Source: Aromatoleum toluclasticum ATCC 700605
Lineage (GTDB): Bacteria > Pseudomonadota > Gammaproteobacteria > Burkholderiales > Rhodocyclaceae
Direction: 5' to 3'
Assembly: GCF_000378245.1 (NCBI RefSeq)
Contig: NZ_KB899510.1
Span: 1-64,000 of the forward strand
Length of the DNA stretch: 64,000 nucleotides
Part shown: positions 10,848-18,561 of the stretch, piece after piece
Layout: every line of letters starts with the position of its first letter
How positions within the stretch are numbered: position 1 is the first letter of the stretch
Made by a program: the position numbers and the translations under genes
The notes under the pieces: generated by a model
What the model was told of the DNA's origin: nothing
The model's input: only the letters and a program-made list of their open reading frames with translations
The model's database searches: none

Positions 10848-11745
10848 TAAGGGCTCCGATGATCAAAAGGACGGCCAGCCAAAGCCAGAGCCCGCGCTGG
10901 ACCAGGGCGACGGCACGGCCGATGTCGGCGGCGCAGGCTGGCCCGCCTTTGCCCAGGGGCGGACGCTGCTCTTCGCGGCCGTGGTATATGGCGCTGCCGC
11001 CCAGGACGATGCCGAGCGTGCCGGCACCGGCTGCCATGACCGGACCGGCATTGGGACTTTCCCAGGCACCGGCCTGCGCTCGCCAGCAGGCCAGCGCCCG
11101 AACCGGGTGGCCTAGAAGGGCGTAGGTCAGTGCAGTCAGGCGGGCCGCCGGCCAGTTGAGGAGATCGTCGAACCGCGCCGCTGCCCAGCCGAAATCGAGG
11201 AAGCGACCGGTCTTGTAGCCCCACATTGCATCCAGCGTATTGGCCAGGCGGAAGAGCAGGGCGCCGGGGCCGCCCAGGAGAGCAAACCAGAACAGGGCGC
11301 CGAACACCGCGTCATTGCCGTTTTCCAGCACCGACTCGACGCCGGCTTTTGCGACGCCGGTGGCATCCAGGCTTGCGGTGTCGCGGGACACCATCCAGCC
11401 GACGCGTCTGCGCGCCTCCGGCAAGTCGCCGCTGGCCAAAGGGATTTGCACCGCCGTGGCATGTTCCGAAAGGCTCCTGGCGCCGAGCGCGAAATAGAGC
11501 AGAGCCGCGTCGACGACAAAGGGCATCAAGGGCCGCAGCCAGAACGCCAATGCGACCCAGGGGCCGACCGTCAGTCCCAGCGCGAGAATGCCGCCGGCGC
11601 GAGTGCGCCGGTTGAGGCGTGCCTCGGCGAGCGCGGCCAGCCGGCCGAAGCCGACCAGAGGGTGCCAGCGCCTCGGCTCGCCCAACAAGCGGTCGAGAAG
11701 CACGGCTGCGAGGGCAGCGAGCGGCAGCGAGAAGGCGTCTTGCAT
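10840..11745 (-). CDS. cobD: Adenosylcobinamide-phosphate synthase (CbiB/CobD family)
   Basis: Membrane enzyme joining aminopropanol phosphate to adenosylcobyric acid in cobalamin synthesis. The 301 residues have several hydrophobic segments and the family signatures [37 protein letters not shown] and [11 protein letters not shown] chose ATG 11745 because it begins the conserved core; the frame stays open further upstream but without family similarity. The stop overlaps the cobC start. The gene lies about 540 bases after the leftward cobalamin riboswitch, with damaged cbtB and bluB relics between. Confidence 0.92.
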   Translation of the reverse strand: MQDAFSLPLAALAAVLLDRLLGEPRRWHPLVGFGRLAALAEARLNRRTRAGGILALGLTVGPWVALAFWLRPLMPFVVDAALLYFALGARSLSEHATAVQIPLASGDLPEARRRVGWMVSRDTASLDATGVAKAGVESVLENGNDAVFGALFWFALLGGPGALLFRLANTLDAMWGYKTGRFLDFGWAAARFDDLLNWPAARLTALTYALLGHPVRALACWRAQAGAWESPNAGPVMAAGAGTLGIVLGGSAIYHGREEQRPPLGKGGPACAADIGRAVALVQRGLWLWLAVLLIIGALNA

Positions 11746-11749
11746 CGGA

Positions 11750-11905
11750 TCAGGCCTCGGAGAGGGCCGACGGACCTCGGTGCTGCGGTACACGGTGCTG
11801 GCCACGCATGTCGCGGCGGCTGACGATGGTCCGATACACGGAGGCGCGTACTCGAGCGGAAAAGTGGTGTTCGGTCCGGATGGCTTGGCTTTCCATGGGA
11901 TTCAT
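11750..11905 (-). pseudogene. bluB-like 5' remnant
   Basis: A frame of about 50 residues beginning at ATG 11905 or 11896. Its middle ([20 protein letters not shown]) closely resembles the N-terminus of BluB, the flavin-destroying enzyme that makes dimethylbenzimidazole, the lower ligand of cobalamin. After this about 18 unrelated residues follow and the frame ends 5 bases before the cobD start, so about three quarters of a BluB (over 200 residues) is missing. The position in a B12-regulated unit supports the identification. It is based on one short motif, hence the modest confidence. Confidence 0.5.
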
Positions 11906-11958
11906 GCCTTGGCGAGAGAGAGTGCTGCCGATGACGACCCGTGACGGGGGCTCCGTGT

Positions 11959-12124
11959 TCAGGGGCAGGGGAAGACGTTGGCGTGGCGCGTGTCGTGTGC
12001 GGCATTGTGGGCCGCGATGAGGTGGCTGAAGCCGAAGCCGGAGACAGTCACGGCGCCGGGCAAAGCGGCGGCTTCCCACACCAATGGCGTGCCGGTGTAG
12101 CGGTGTACCGTTTTCCGAATGCAT
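11959..12124 (-). pseudogene. cbtB-like cobalt-transport subunit, apparently frameshifted
   Basis: The last about 40 codons of one frame end in SHLIAAHNAAHDTRHANVFP and a final Cys-Pro. This is the histidine-rich C-terminus characteristic of CbtB, the small single-span partner of the predicted cobalt transporter CbtA, which is commonly placed behind cobalamin riboswitches. The plausible start (ATG 12124, preceded by GGGGAG) lies in a different frame, and the 166-base distance from start to stop is not a multiple of three, so one indel separates them. The membrane segment is also weakly hydrophobic. No cbtA follows. It is probably non-functional unless a weak TTG/GTG start is used. Confidence 0.6.
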
Positions 12125-12284
12125 GACGACTCCCCGCGAGTGCGTGATAAACGCGCGCCGGGGAATGTCGGATCGGTACTTGTGGCTGGGTCGATGAGGC
12201 GTGGCGGACGGGCCTGAGCCCGCGACGGACGCGATCGGATTCCAGTCGGCAAGCCCACACCCCGGGGCGCAAACCTTCCAAATC

Positions 12285-12486
12285 GATCGGGCCGGTCTTC
12301 TGGCTTGCCTTCTTCCGGAACCCCGCCGCCTTCCCGAGAGTAAAGGCTCAGTGGCGTATGGCGGATCCGTCAGGCTTACAGCAGCGGGGGCTGCGCCGGA
12401 ATGTCTTGTAATCCAAGAGTCACCGGCTTCCCGTTTCACCCGCTCCACGGTCGTGGAGCAAGGTACCCGTGTTCGAAGTGTACCTA
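12285..12486 (-). promoter_or_regulatory. Cobalamin riboswitch, leftward
   Basis: Read on the minus strand, the hallmarks of a cobalamin aptamer appear in order: ACGGGAAGCCGGTGA, then CCCCCGCTGCTGTAAGC, the GCCACTG core at 12349-12355, GGGAAGGCGGCGG, and the B12 box AAGCCAGAAGACCGGC at 12291-12306. It precedes the decayed cbtB and bluB relics and then cobD-cobC, so it should repress B12 synthesis and cobalt uptake when coenzyme B12 is abundant. Exact ends are approximate. No clear terminator follows; control may act on translation or use a structure I could not resolve. Confidence 0.9.
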
Positions 12487-12628
12487 AAGCTAAAGTCATT
12501 TGGGAAGTGTTTAAATGCAAACCCATGACAATGCGACCAGGTCGTGCTCAATAGCGTCATTTGTGCGATTGGCATGGGCGCGAACCATTGACCGATTGAA
12601 TCCGGCCAGGCGAGAATCCCGTTTCCTT

Positions 12629-12792
12629 TCGGTTCGACGAAACGGAACACGGTGCGAATCCGTGGCGGGCCCGCCGCTGTATCCGGGGACGGCCGCTGCC
12701 AGGTTGAAGAAACCAGCCACTGACGGGGACCACCCCGGCGGGAAGGCGCAGCGATCCGGCTGATCCGGTAGCCAGAAGACGTGTCGAACCGA
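12629..12792 (+). promoter_or_regulatory. Cobalamin riboswitch, rightward
   Basis: The plus strand carries the aptamer hallmarks: ACACGGTGCGAATCCGTGG, CCCGCCGCTGTATC, the GCCACTG core at 12716-12722, GGCGGGAAGGCG and the B12-box variant AGCCAGAAGACGTGTC at about 12769-12784. A closing stem of 10 base pairs joins 12629-12638 to 12783-12792. It is followed at once by an alternative hairpin and a strong intrinsic terminator and then the cbpA-like peptide gene. The output is therefore a peptide-radical SAM pair and not a B12 synthesis gene. It lies head to head with the leftward riboswitch, about 140 bases apart. Confidence 0.92.
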
Positions 12793-12794
12793 TT

Positions 12795-12816
12795 CGGAGC
12801 CAAGGCAAGGGCTCCG
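12795..12816 (+). promoter_or_regulatory. Candidate antiterminator hairpin of the riboswitch
   Basis: Bases 12795-12801 (CGGAGCC) pair perfectly with 12810-12816 (GGCTCCG). The second arm is also part of the left arm of the terminator at 12807-12856, so the two structures exclude each other, as expected for a transcription-attenuating expression platform. The first arm starts just after the aptamer closing stem. The pairing is seen in the sequence; the switching role is inference. Confidence 0.5.
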
Positions 12817-12865
12817 GCTGAACGCATGCTTGCGCGTGCGCTCAGCCGGAGCCCTTTTTGTTTTT
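12807..12865 (+). terminator. Intrinsic terminator between riboswitch and cbpA
   Basis: Arms 12807-12821 and 12842-12856 form a perfect 15-base-pair stem, extended after one mismatch by CGCA/TGCG. The 3' side runs into TTTTTGTTTTT. It ends about 20 bases before the cbpA start codon, so transcription must read through it to express cbpA and cbpB. With the aptamer directly upstream it forms a B12-responsive OFF switch, as usual for this riboswitch class. Confidence 0.9.
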
Positions 12866-12883
12866 CATCTCGAGGAATAGATC

Positions 12884-13042
12884 ATGACCCGGACCGTTCA
12901 AACCCAAACCCAAACCCAAGCGCAAGCCAACATTCAGCAGCCCCAGGCAGCCGCGCCGACCATCGCCGTCCGCAAGAGCTGTAACCCGGACGGCATCGGC
13001 CTTTCGCACTATGTCCTGATGGACAAGAAGGCCGCCAAGTGA
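12884..13042 (+). CDS. cbpA: CbpA-type modified-peptide precursor
   Basis: A 52-residue peptide, short enough to be missed by gene finders. The N-terminal half is low complexity (TQTQTQTQAQANIQQPQ), suited to a leader. The C-terminal half has one cysteine and a distinct segment (RKSCNPDGIGLSHYVL, then MDKKAAK) that would be the core. ATG 12884 follows CGAGGAATAG. The stop overlaps the GTG start of the radical SAM gene (GTGA), so the pair is coupled. From memory, TIGRFAM-type models describe a rare family CbpA/CbpB of peptide plus radical SAM enzyme under cobalamin riboswitches, which matches exactly. The modification and its purpose are unknown to me. Confidence 0.82.
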   Translation: MTRTVQTQTQTQAQANIQQPQAAAPTIAVRKSCNPDGIGLSHYVLMDKKAAK

Positions 13043-14418
13043 CGGCGGCCCTGCCGAGCCGGGCCTTGGCGGGCCCGGCCCTCATTCCGGTGGACATCGG
13101 CCACCCCGTGTATGCGGCCGTGACCGATCCCGATACCGCCTTCTGGGCCCTGGTGGACAAGACCCGCCTGGCCGAAACCGTGGCCGGCGGCCCGCTGCTG
13201 GATGCCTACCGGGAGCAGGCCGGAGCTTTCGGGCAAGAACTGCATGCCCTGCGCTTCGGCTTGAAGCCTTCGGGCGTCTACCTCAACCCGACCGAGCGCT
13301 GCAATCTCGATTGCACCTATTGCTACCTGCCCGGCAAGCAGCGCAGCGGCGGCCAGCACATGCCTGCGGAAACCCTCATCGCCTCGCTCGGCCGGCTGCG
13401 CGACTATTTCCGCTCCGTCATGCCCGAGGGGCGGAAGCCACGTGCCATTTTCCACGGCGCCGAGCCGCTCATGAACCAGGCTGCGGTATTCGCTGCCATC
13501 AACGAATTCGCCGACGATTTCGCTTTCGGAGTACAGACCAACGGCACGCTCCTCAACGACGCTGCCGTCGATTTCCTGACCAGCCGCAATGTCAGCATCG
13601 GCCTTTCCCTCGACGGGCCAGTGGCCGGCATCACCGACGCCACCCGCCGCACCTGGGGCGGCAAGAGCGTGCACGGCAAGGTGTTGGCGGCGATGGACAA
13701 GCTGAAGGGTTACGGCTCGTGGAGCGTCATCACCACCTGCACCACCGAGAACCTGCCCCACCTCACTTCCATGGTCGAGCTGTTCCATGCCCATGAGGTG
13801 CCGACCTGCATGCTCAACACCCTGCGCTGCACGCTGCCGGGCGCGCGCGGGGTGAAGCCGGCGGACGGAGAGATGGCCAAGGCTTTCTTTGCCGCCCTCG
13901 ATCGCAGCCATGCCTTGTACCGGGAGTCCGGGCGGAAGCTGGTGGTGGCGAATTTTGCCAACATCCTGATCGGCATCCTGGCGCCGACGGCGCGGCGGTT
14001 GATGTGCGACATTTCGCCCTGCGGCGGCGGTCGCGCCTTCTTCGCCCTGGCGGCGGACGGCAGCCTTTATCCGTGCAGCGAATTCATCGGCCTGCCGCGC
14101 TTCAACGGTGGCTCGCTCCTCTCCGAGGGGGGTGTCGAGGCGGCACTGGCATCCGAAGCCTTCAAGACGGTGATCGGGCGCGACGTGGATAAATTCAGTC
14201 CCTGTGGCGACTGTGCCATCCGGCATTTCTGCGGTTCGCCGTGTCCGGCCGAAGCCCACGAAATGAATGGCGGCATGGAGAAAATCGGTGCCTTCTGCGA
14301 CTTCTACAAGGAGCAGGTCAATTACGCCCTGCGCCTGATCGCCGATGGCAAGGCTGACGACTATCTGTGGGACGGCTGGGACGAGGGCACCGAGACGCTG
14401 TTCGATCTCTCCCTCTGA
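13039..14418 (+). CDS. cbpB: Radical SAM/SPASM-type peptide maturase (CbpB-like)
   Basis: 459 residues. The radical SAM [4Fe-4S] motif is C88-x3-C92-x2-C95 (ERCNLDCTYCYLPG), placed after an 80-residue N-terminal region that could bind the peptide leader. The C-terminal third is cysteine-rich in the SPASM manner: MCDISPCGGGRAF, LYPCSEF, FSPCGDCAIRHFCGSPCP and AFCDFY. This implies auxiliary clusters, as in enzymes that crosslink or epimerise ribosomal peptides. The GTG start overlaps the stop of the 52-residue peptide, the presumed substrate. Expression is under the cobalamin riboswitch at 12629. No B12-binding domain is visible. No exporter or protease gene follows; a bidirectional terminator closes the unit. 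Confidence 0.87.
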   Translation: MTAALPSRALAGPALIPVDIGHPVYAAVTDPDTAFWALVDKTRLAETVAGGPLLDAYREQAGAFGQELHALRFGLKPSGVYLNPTERCNLDCTYCYLPGKQRSGGQHMPAETLIASLGRLRDYFRSVMPEGRKPRAIFHGAEPLMNQAAVFAAINEFADDFAFGVQTNGTLLNDAAVDFLTSRNVSIGLSLDGPVAGITDATRRTWGGKSVHGKVLAAMDKLKGYGSWSVITTCTTENLPHLTSMVELFHAHEVPTCMLNTLRCTLPGARGVKPADGEMAKAFFAALDRSHALYRESGRKLVVANFANILIGILAPTARRLMCDISPCGGGRAFFALAADGSLYPCSEFIGLPRFNGGSLLSEGGVEAALASEAFKTVIGRDVDKFSPCGDCAIRHFCGSPCPAEAHEMNGGMEKIGAFCDFYKEQVNYALRLIADGKADDYLWDGWDEGTETLFDLSL

Positions 14419-14444
14419 ACTTCAGGAAGATCGCGTAGATGCAG

Positions 14445-14470
14445 AAAAGGCCGGTTCATACCGGCCTTTT
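14445..14470. terminator. Bidirectional intrinsic terminator
   Basis: Arms 14445-14455 (AAAAGGCCGGT) and 14460-14470 (ACCGGCCTTTT) form an 11-base-pair stem with a TCAT loop. A-tracts and T-tracts flank both sides, so it can end both the rightward cbpA-cbpB transcript and the leftward methyltransferase transcript, which converge here. Confidence 0.85.
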
Positions 14471-14492
14471 TCGTGGTGCGCCCAGGTGTCGC

Positions 14493-16055
14493 TCAGGTGT
14501 TCGAGTCGGGGAAGGACTCCTTGCGCTGGCGCATATAGTCCTGGAGCGCCTCGTCGATGGCGGGGTCGAGCTCGGGCGCCTCGTACTCGCCGAGCATCTT
14601 CTTCCAGCGTGCGTTGGCGCGCTGGGCCATGTCGAGGCGGCCCTCGGCGTCCCATTGCTCGAAGCTGTTGTTGTCGGCGATGGGCGAGCGGTAGAAGGCG
14701 TTCTCGAAGTTCGCCTGGGTGTGGGCGCAGCCGAGGAAGTGCTTGCCGGGACCGACTTCGCGGATCGCGTCCATCGCCTGGCCGTTTTCGGACAGGTCGA
14801 CGCCGCCCATCAGGACCTGCATCATGCCGGCCTGGTCGGCGTCCATGATGAACTTCTCGTAGCCCATCGCCAGACCGCCTTCGAGCCAGCCCGCGGTGTG
14901 CAGCGCGAAGTTCACCCCGGCGAGCGCGGTGGGCAGCAGGGTGTTGGCGCTTTCGCTCGCGGCCTGTGCGTCGGGGACCTTCGAGGCCGTCAGCGATCCG
15001 CCGGAACGGAAGGGCACGCCGAGGCGGCGCGCGAGGTTTGCCATCACGTACAGCACCAGCGCGGGCTCGGGCGTACCGAAGGTGGGGGCGCCGGACTGCA
15101 TCGACATGGAGCTCGCGAAGCTGCCGAACACCACCGGGGCGCCCGGATTGACCAGCTGGACGAAGGCCATGCCGGCCATCGCCTCGGCGAGCGTCTGCGC
15201 GGCAGTGCCGGCGACGGTTACCGGCGACATCGCGCCGGCGAGGATGAACGGGGTGACGATGCAGGCCTGGTTGGCGCGCGCATAGACCTTGGCGGCGCCG
15301 AGCATCGTGTCGTCGAAGGTCATCGGCGAGTTGGCGTTGATCAGGTTGATCACGGCGGTGCGCGGCTTGCCCGTTTCGGGGTCGATCCACTGGTCGCCGA
15401 ACAGGATCCTGGCCATTTCGACCGTGTCCTGCGCGCGCTCGGGATGGGTGACCGAGCCCATGAAGCACTTGTCGGAGTACTTCATGTGGCTGTAGACCAT
15501 GTCGAAGTGGCGCTTGTTGACCGGTAGGTCGACCGGCTCGCAGATCGTGCCGCCGGAGTGGTGGAGGCCGGGCGACATGTAGGCGAGCTTGACGAAGTTG
15601 CGGAAGTCTTCGATGGTGCCGTAGCGGCGGCCGTCGTCGAGGTTGTGGATGAACGGGCAGCCATAGGCGGGCACGAAGACCGTGTTGGCTCCGCCGATGC
15701 GTACGCTGCGTTCGGGATTGCGCGCGATCTGCGTGAATTCGCGCGGTGCGTTCTCCTGGATCAGCTTGCGGCACATCCCGCGGGGCATCCGCACCCGCTC
15801 GCCCTGCACGTCGGCCCCGGCATCGCGCCAGATCTGCAGCGCCTCGGGGTCATCGCGGAAGTCGATGCCGATTTCCTCGAGGATCGTGTCGGCGTTGTGC
15901 TCGATGATCGAGAGCCCTTCTTCGTTGAGCACTTCGTAGAAGGGAACCTTGCGGGTGACGTACGGGATGCTCATGCCCTGCCCGCGCGACCGCGCCGCAC
16001 GGCGTGCCTCGCTTCCGCTGCGACCGCCGCGCCGGCGGGTTTCGGTGGTGCTCAT
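14493..16055 (-). CDS. MttB-family (non-pyrrolysine) corrinoid methyltransferase
   Basis: 520 residues of the trimethylamine methyltransferase MttB superfamily: SIIEHNADTILEEIGIDFRD, AYGCPFIHNLDDGRRYGT, GTICEPVDLPVNKRHFDMVY, INLINANSPMTFDDTML and FLGCAHTQANFENAFYRS. The frame has no amber codon, so it is the pyrrolysine-lacking branch. Known members of that branch demethylate quaternary amines such as glycine betaine by passing a methyl group to a corrinoid protein. ATG 16055 is chosen because GGAGAG lies 9 bases upstream; an in-frame ATG at 16070 is possible. The first about 25 residues are Arg-rich. No corrinoid protein or reactivase is in view. The B12 locus and BCCT transporter next door support a role on a quaternary amine; the actual substrate is unproven. 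Confidence 0.85.
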   Translation of the reverse strand: MSTTETRRRGGRSGSEARRAARSRGQGMSIPYVTRKVPFYEVLNEEGLSIIEHNADTILEEIGIDFRDDPEALQIWRDAGADVQGERVRMPRGMCRKLIQENAPREFTQIARNPERSVRIGGANTVFVPAYGCPFIHNLDDGRRYGTIEDFRNFVKLAYMSPGLHHSGGTICEPVDLPVNKRHFDMVYSHMKYSDKCFMGSVTHPERAQDTVEMARILFGDQWIDPETGKPRTAVINLINANSPMTFDDTMLGAAKVYARANQACIVTPFILAGAMSPVTVAGTAAQTLAEAMAGMAFVQLVNPGAPVVFGSFASSMSMQSGAPTFGTPEPALVLYVMANLARRLGVPFRSGGSLTASKVPDAQAASESANTLLPTALAGVNFALHTAGWLEGGLAMGYEKFIMDADQAGMMQVLMGGVDLSENGQAMDAIREVGPGKHFLGCAHTQANFENAFYRSPIADNNSFEQWDAEGRLDMAQRANARWKKMLGEYEAPELDPAIDEALQDYMRQRKESFPDSNT

Positions 16056-16179
16056 TGTCTCGCTCTCCATCGTGTTGTTCGGGACACATCTCGCTGTCAG
16101 TATGCGGAGGGAAGGGGGAGGCAGACATGGCAGGGAGCGACCCGCGAATAGCGAATTGCGCCATGCCCGGGTCGGGCGG

Positions 16180-16494
16180 TCAGGGGATGAGGGCGCCGGC
16201 CTGCCGCGACAGCCCTTCCTGCCACAAGCACAGGAGCCCGCGAAGCGAGAGCGGGTCGACGGAGGCCGGCTTGCCGTTTCCGCTTGCGACGTAAGGCGTG
16301 GGCGCGGTGGGCGGCCTACCCCGTGGGGTCTGCTCGCCCGCGGGCGGCCGCTTCGTCTCGGGGGCGCCACAGTGGATCGTCCGGCTTGCCGTCGGTTCGG
16401 GCGGATAACCGGTGGCAGGTGAAGGCATCACCAGTGCGGCTGCGAGGGCTGAGAAAAGCATCGTGAGGCGGGGCCTGGAGGCAAAGACTCTCAC
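16180..16494 (-). CDS. Possible small exported protein
   Basis: About 104 residues from GTG 16494, with GAGGGAG seven bases upstream; an ATG at 16518 is an alternative. The N-terminus looks like a signal peptide: basic start, hydrophobic TMLFSALAAALVM, and a likely cleavage near SPATG. The rest is proline-rich with two cysteines and no recognised domain. It lies between the MttB-like gene and the BCCT gene, all leftward. The evidence is only the signal-like start and ribosome site, so it may be chance in GC-rich DNA. Apart from this frame, the 16056-16632 stretch holds nothing I can identify. Confidence 0.35.
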   Translation of the reverse strand: MRVFASRPRLTMLFSALAAALVMPSPATGYPPEPTASRTIHCGAPETKRPPAGEQTPRGRPPTAPTPYVASGNGKPASVDPLSLRGLLCLWQEGLSRQAGALIP

Positions 16495-16632
16495 TGGAAA
16501 CTCCCTCGGTGTCTTCAATGCGACAGGCTTCGCACTGCACGAGTGTGACGTGCGAAGCGGGCGCGACTGCCTGTCGTGCCCGCCACGTGGTCTAAGCCAG
16601 CGCGAAGCCGTCCGTGGAACGGCCGCGTGTGT

Positions 16633-18186
16633 TCAGGCGTAGTGGCACTCGTGCAGTGCCTTGTAGAGGCCGATCATCATCACCAGCAATACGACGGTGA
16701 AGGGCAGGCCCGCGGTGACTGCGCCTGCCTGCAAGGCGTTGAGCGCATCCGTACCGCCAGCCGACAGGAGGATTGCGGCGATGATGCCTACCAGGCAGGC
16801 CCACAGCACCTTCTGCCGCCGTGGAGCGTCGACCTTTCCGCCGGCCGTGATGCAGTCGATCACCAGCGCGCCGGAATCCGCCGACGTCACGAAGAAGACC
16901 AGAATCAGCATGACCGCCAACGCGGACGTGACCGAGCTCATGGGCATGTTCGCGAGCATCTGGAAAAGGGGCAGCGACACATCGCTGATTCCCTTGGCCA
17001 GTTCCCCGATTCCCCCCGTGGCCTGCGCCAGCGCGTTACCACCGAAAGCGGTCATCCAGAGCAATGTGACCACGGTCGGGACGATGAGGACCGCGGTCAC
17101 CATTGCGCGTACCGTGCGGCCACGGGAGATGCGTGCGATGAAGATGCCGACGAAGGGCGACCAGGAGATCCACCATGCCCAGTAGAAGACCGTCCAGCCG
17201 TGGAGCCATTTGTCATCCTCGCGACCGATCCAGTTCGACAACTGGAACAGATGTGAGGCGTAGTCGGCGGCTGTAGTGCCGATCCAGCTGAAATACGCAA
17301 CGATGCCGCCCGCGAATGCGACGAACACCATCAATGTGGTCGCCAAAGCCATATTGATGTTGCTGAGGAGCTTGACGCCTCCGTCGATGCCGCGCCAGAC
17401 GGACAACACGGTGATGGCGCTCACCACGACGATGATCCAGATCTGCAGATCGAGGGAATTATCGGCCCCGGTCAGGAAATGAAGGCCGCTGGCTGCCTGG
17501 GTTGCGCCGAGCCCCAGCGAGGTGGCGAGACCGAAGATCGTCGCCAGTACTGCGACGATGTCAATGATGTGGCCCGCCCAACCACGCACTTTGTTGCCGA
17601 GCAGCGGAAAGAATGCTGCACGCAGCGACAGCGGTAACCCCATGTTGAAGGTGAAGAAGCCGATCGCGACCGCAACGACGGCGTAGATTGCCCACGGGTG
17701 AAGGCCCCAGTGGAACATCGTGGCGCCCATCGCCGCGCTGGCCGCCTCCGGCGTTCTCGCCTGCGCATTGAGCGGAGTGCCATACCAGTCGGTGTAATAG
17801 GCGACGGGCTCGGCGACGCTCCAGAACATCAATCCGATCCCCATGCCCGCAGCGAAAAGCATCGCGAACCAGGACGTTGTCGAGTATTCGGGCCGCGCCT
17901 TTGCGCCTCCGAGCCTTACCTTGCCGATCGGGAGTAGAACCAACGCAAAGCAGAACAGCACGAATGCGTTGCCCGCAAACATGAACAGCCAGTCGAAATG
18001 CTCGATTGTCCACGTCCGCGCGGCCACCATTTGCGCGCTGGCCGTGGCCGGGTCGAAGAGTGCGTAAAAAATGAAAAGGAGGGTAAAGCCGGCCGAAATC
18101 GGGAACACGGGATTATGAAAATCCATGCCCCAAAACTGCTTGTTGTCGATACCTGGCTCCAGAACCAGGGTTTGACTAACGCTCAT
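16633..18186 (-). CDS. BCCT-family transporter (betaine/carnitine/choline type)
   Basis: 517 residues with about 12 hydrophobic segments. The family hallmarks are AMLFAAGMGIGLMFWSVAEP and the tryptophan-rich segment GWTVFYWAWWISWSPFVGIF followed by ARISRGRT. These residues form the substrate cage for trimethylammonium compounds in structurally known members. It is an inner-membrane secondary transporter, likely for glycine betaine or a relative. The start at 18186 has AGGAGA upstream. It lies between a porin gene and the MttB-like gene, suggesting an uptake-and-demethylation set. The long cytoplasmic C-terminal tail seen in osmosensing BetP-like members is absent, so it may serve nutrition more than osmoregulation. 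Confidence 0.92.
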   Translation of the reverse strand: MSVSQTLVLEPGIDNKQFWGMDFHNPVFPISAGFTLLFIFYALFDPATASAQMVAARTWTIEHFDWLFMFAGNAFVLFCFALVLLPIGKVRLGGAKARPEYSTTSWFAMLFAAGMGIGLMFWSVAEPVAYYTDWYGTPLNAQARTPEAASAAMGATMFHWGLHPWAIYAVVAVAIGFFTFNMGLPLSLRAAFFPLLGNKVRGWAGHIIDIVAVLATIFGLATSLGLGATQAASGLHFLTGADNSLDLQIWIIVVVSAITVLSVWRGIDGGVKLLSNINMALATTLMVFVAFAGGIVAYFSWIGTTAADYASHLFQLSNWIGREDDKWLHGWTVFYWAWWISWSPFVGIFIARISRGRTVRAMVTAVLIVPTVVTLLWMTAFGGNALAQATGGIGELAKGISDVSLPLFQMLANMPMSSVTSALAVMLILVFFVTSADSGALVIDCITAGGKVDAPRRQKVLWACLVGIIAAILLSAGGTDALNALQAGAVTAGLPFTVVLLVMMIGLYKALHECHYA

Positions 18187-18561
18187 CTAGTTATCTCCTC
18201 GGATTTTGGTCGTGGCTTGTTGTCGGTTGTTATGGGTCCCGGAACTGCGTACTCCCCTATGTACAAGCCCTATTGTTCGCGCAGTGCCTTTCCCGTATCT
18301 GTCAGGATGCGACCGGCTACAGCCTAAATTGGTCATTGGTGCCCTGGCGACCTGCGCGAAGATGCGGGCGGGAGATGGGATCAACCATGATTCGCAACGA
18401 AAGATCGATGCGAATTAATCTGTCTTTCGATTCATTTCGCGATGAAGAAAGCGATTGCCGTTTTTCGCGGCAATCGCTCGAGGGGGCGATCCACGGCTGC
18501 GGGAACGAGTGCAAGCCCGTCTTTGCAATCAGGAATCGAATTGGCGGCCGCTCAGCCGAGC
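18187..18561. other. Intergenic region between BCCT and porin genes
   Basis: 375 bases of lower GC than the flanking genes. The right end holds the hairpin listed at 18451-18477. The left end holds the BCCT ribosome-binding site and presumably its promoter, but I see no convincing -35/-10 pair. Confidence 0.5.
18451..18477 (-). terminator. Hairpin after the porin gene
   Basis: GCGATTGCCG (18451-18460) and CGGCAATCGC (18468-18477) form a perfect 10-base-pair stem with a 7-base loop. On the minus strand TTTCTTC follows the stem, a short and imperfect U-run, 85 bases beyond the porin stop. It is a likely terminator or mRNA-stabilising end. Confidence 0.55.

Noticed and set aside
12201-12554. 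Short plus-strand frame between the B12 elements
   Set aside because: It is antisense to the leftward riboswitch, which explains the sequence better.
12896-12940. ACCCAA repeats as a possible microsatellite or CRISPR-like repeat
   Set aside because: They encode the Thr-Gln repeats of the peptide leader and are too short and local for an array.
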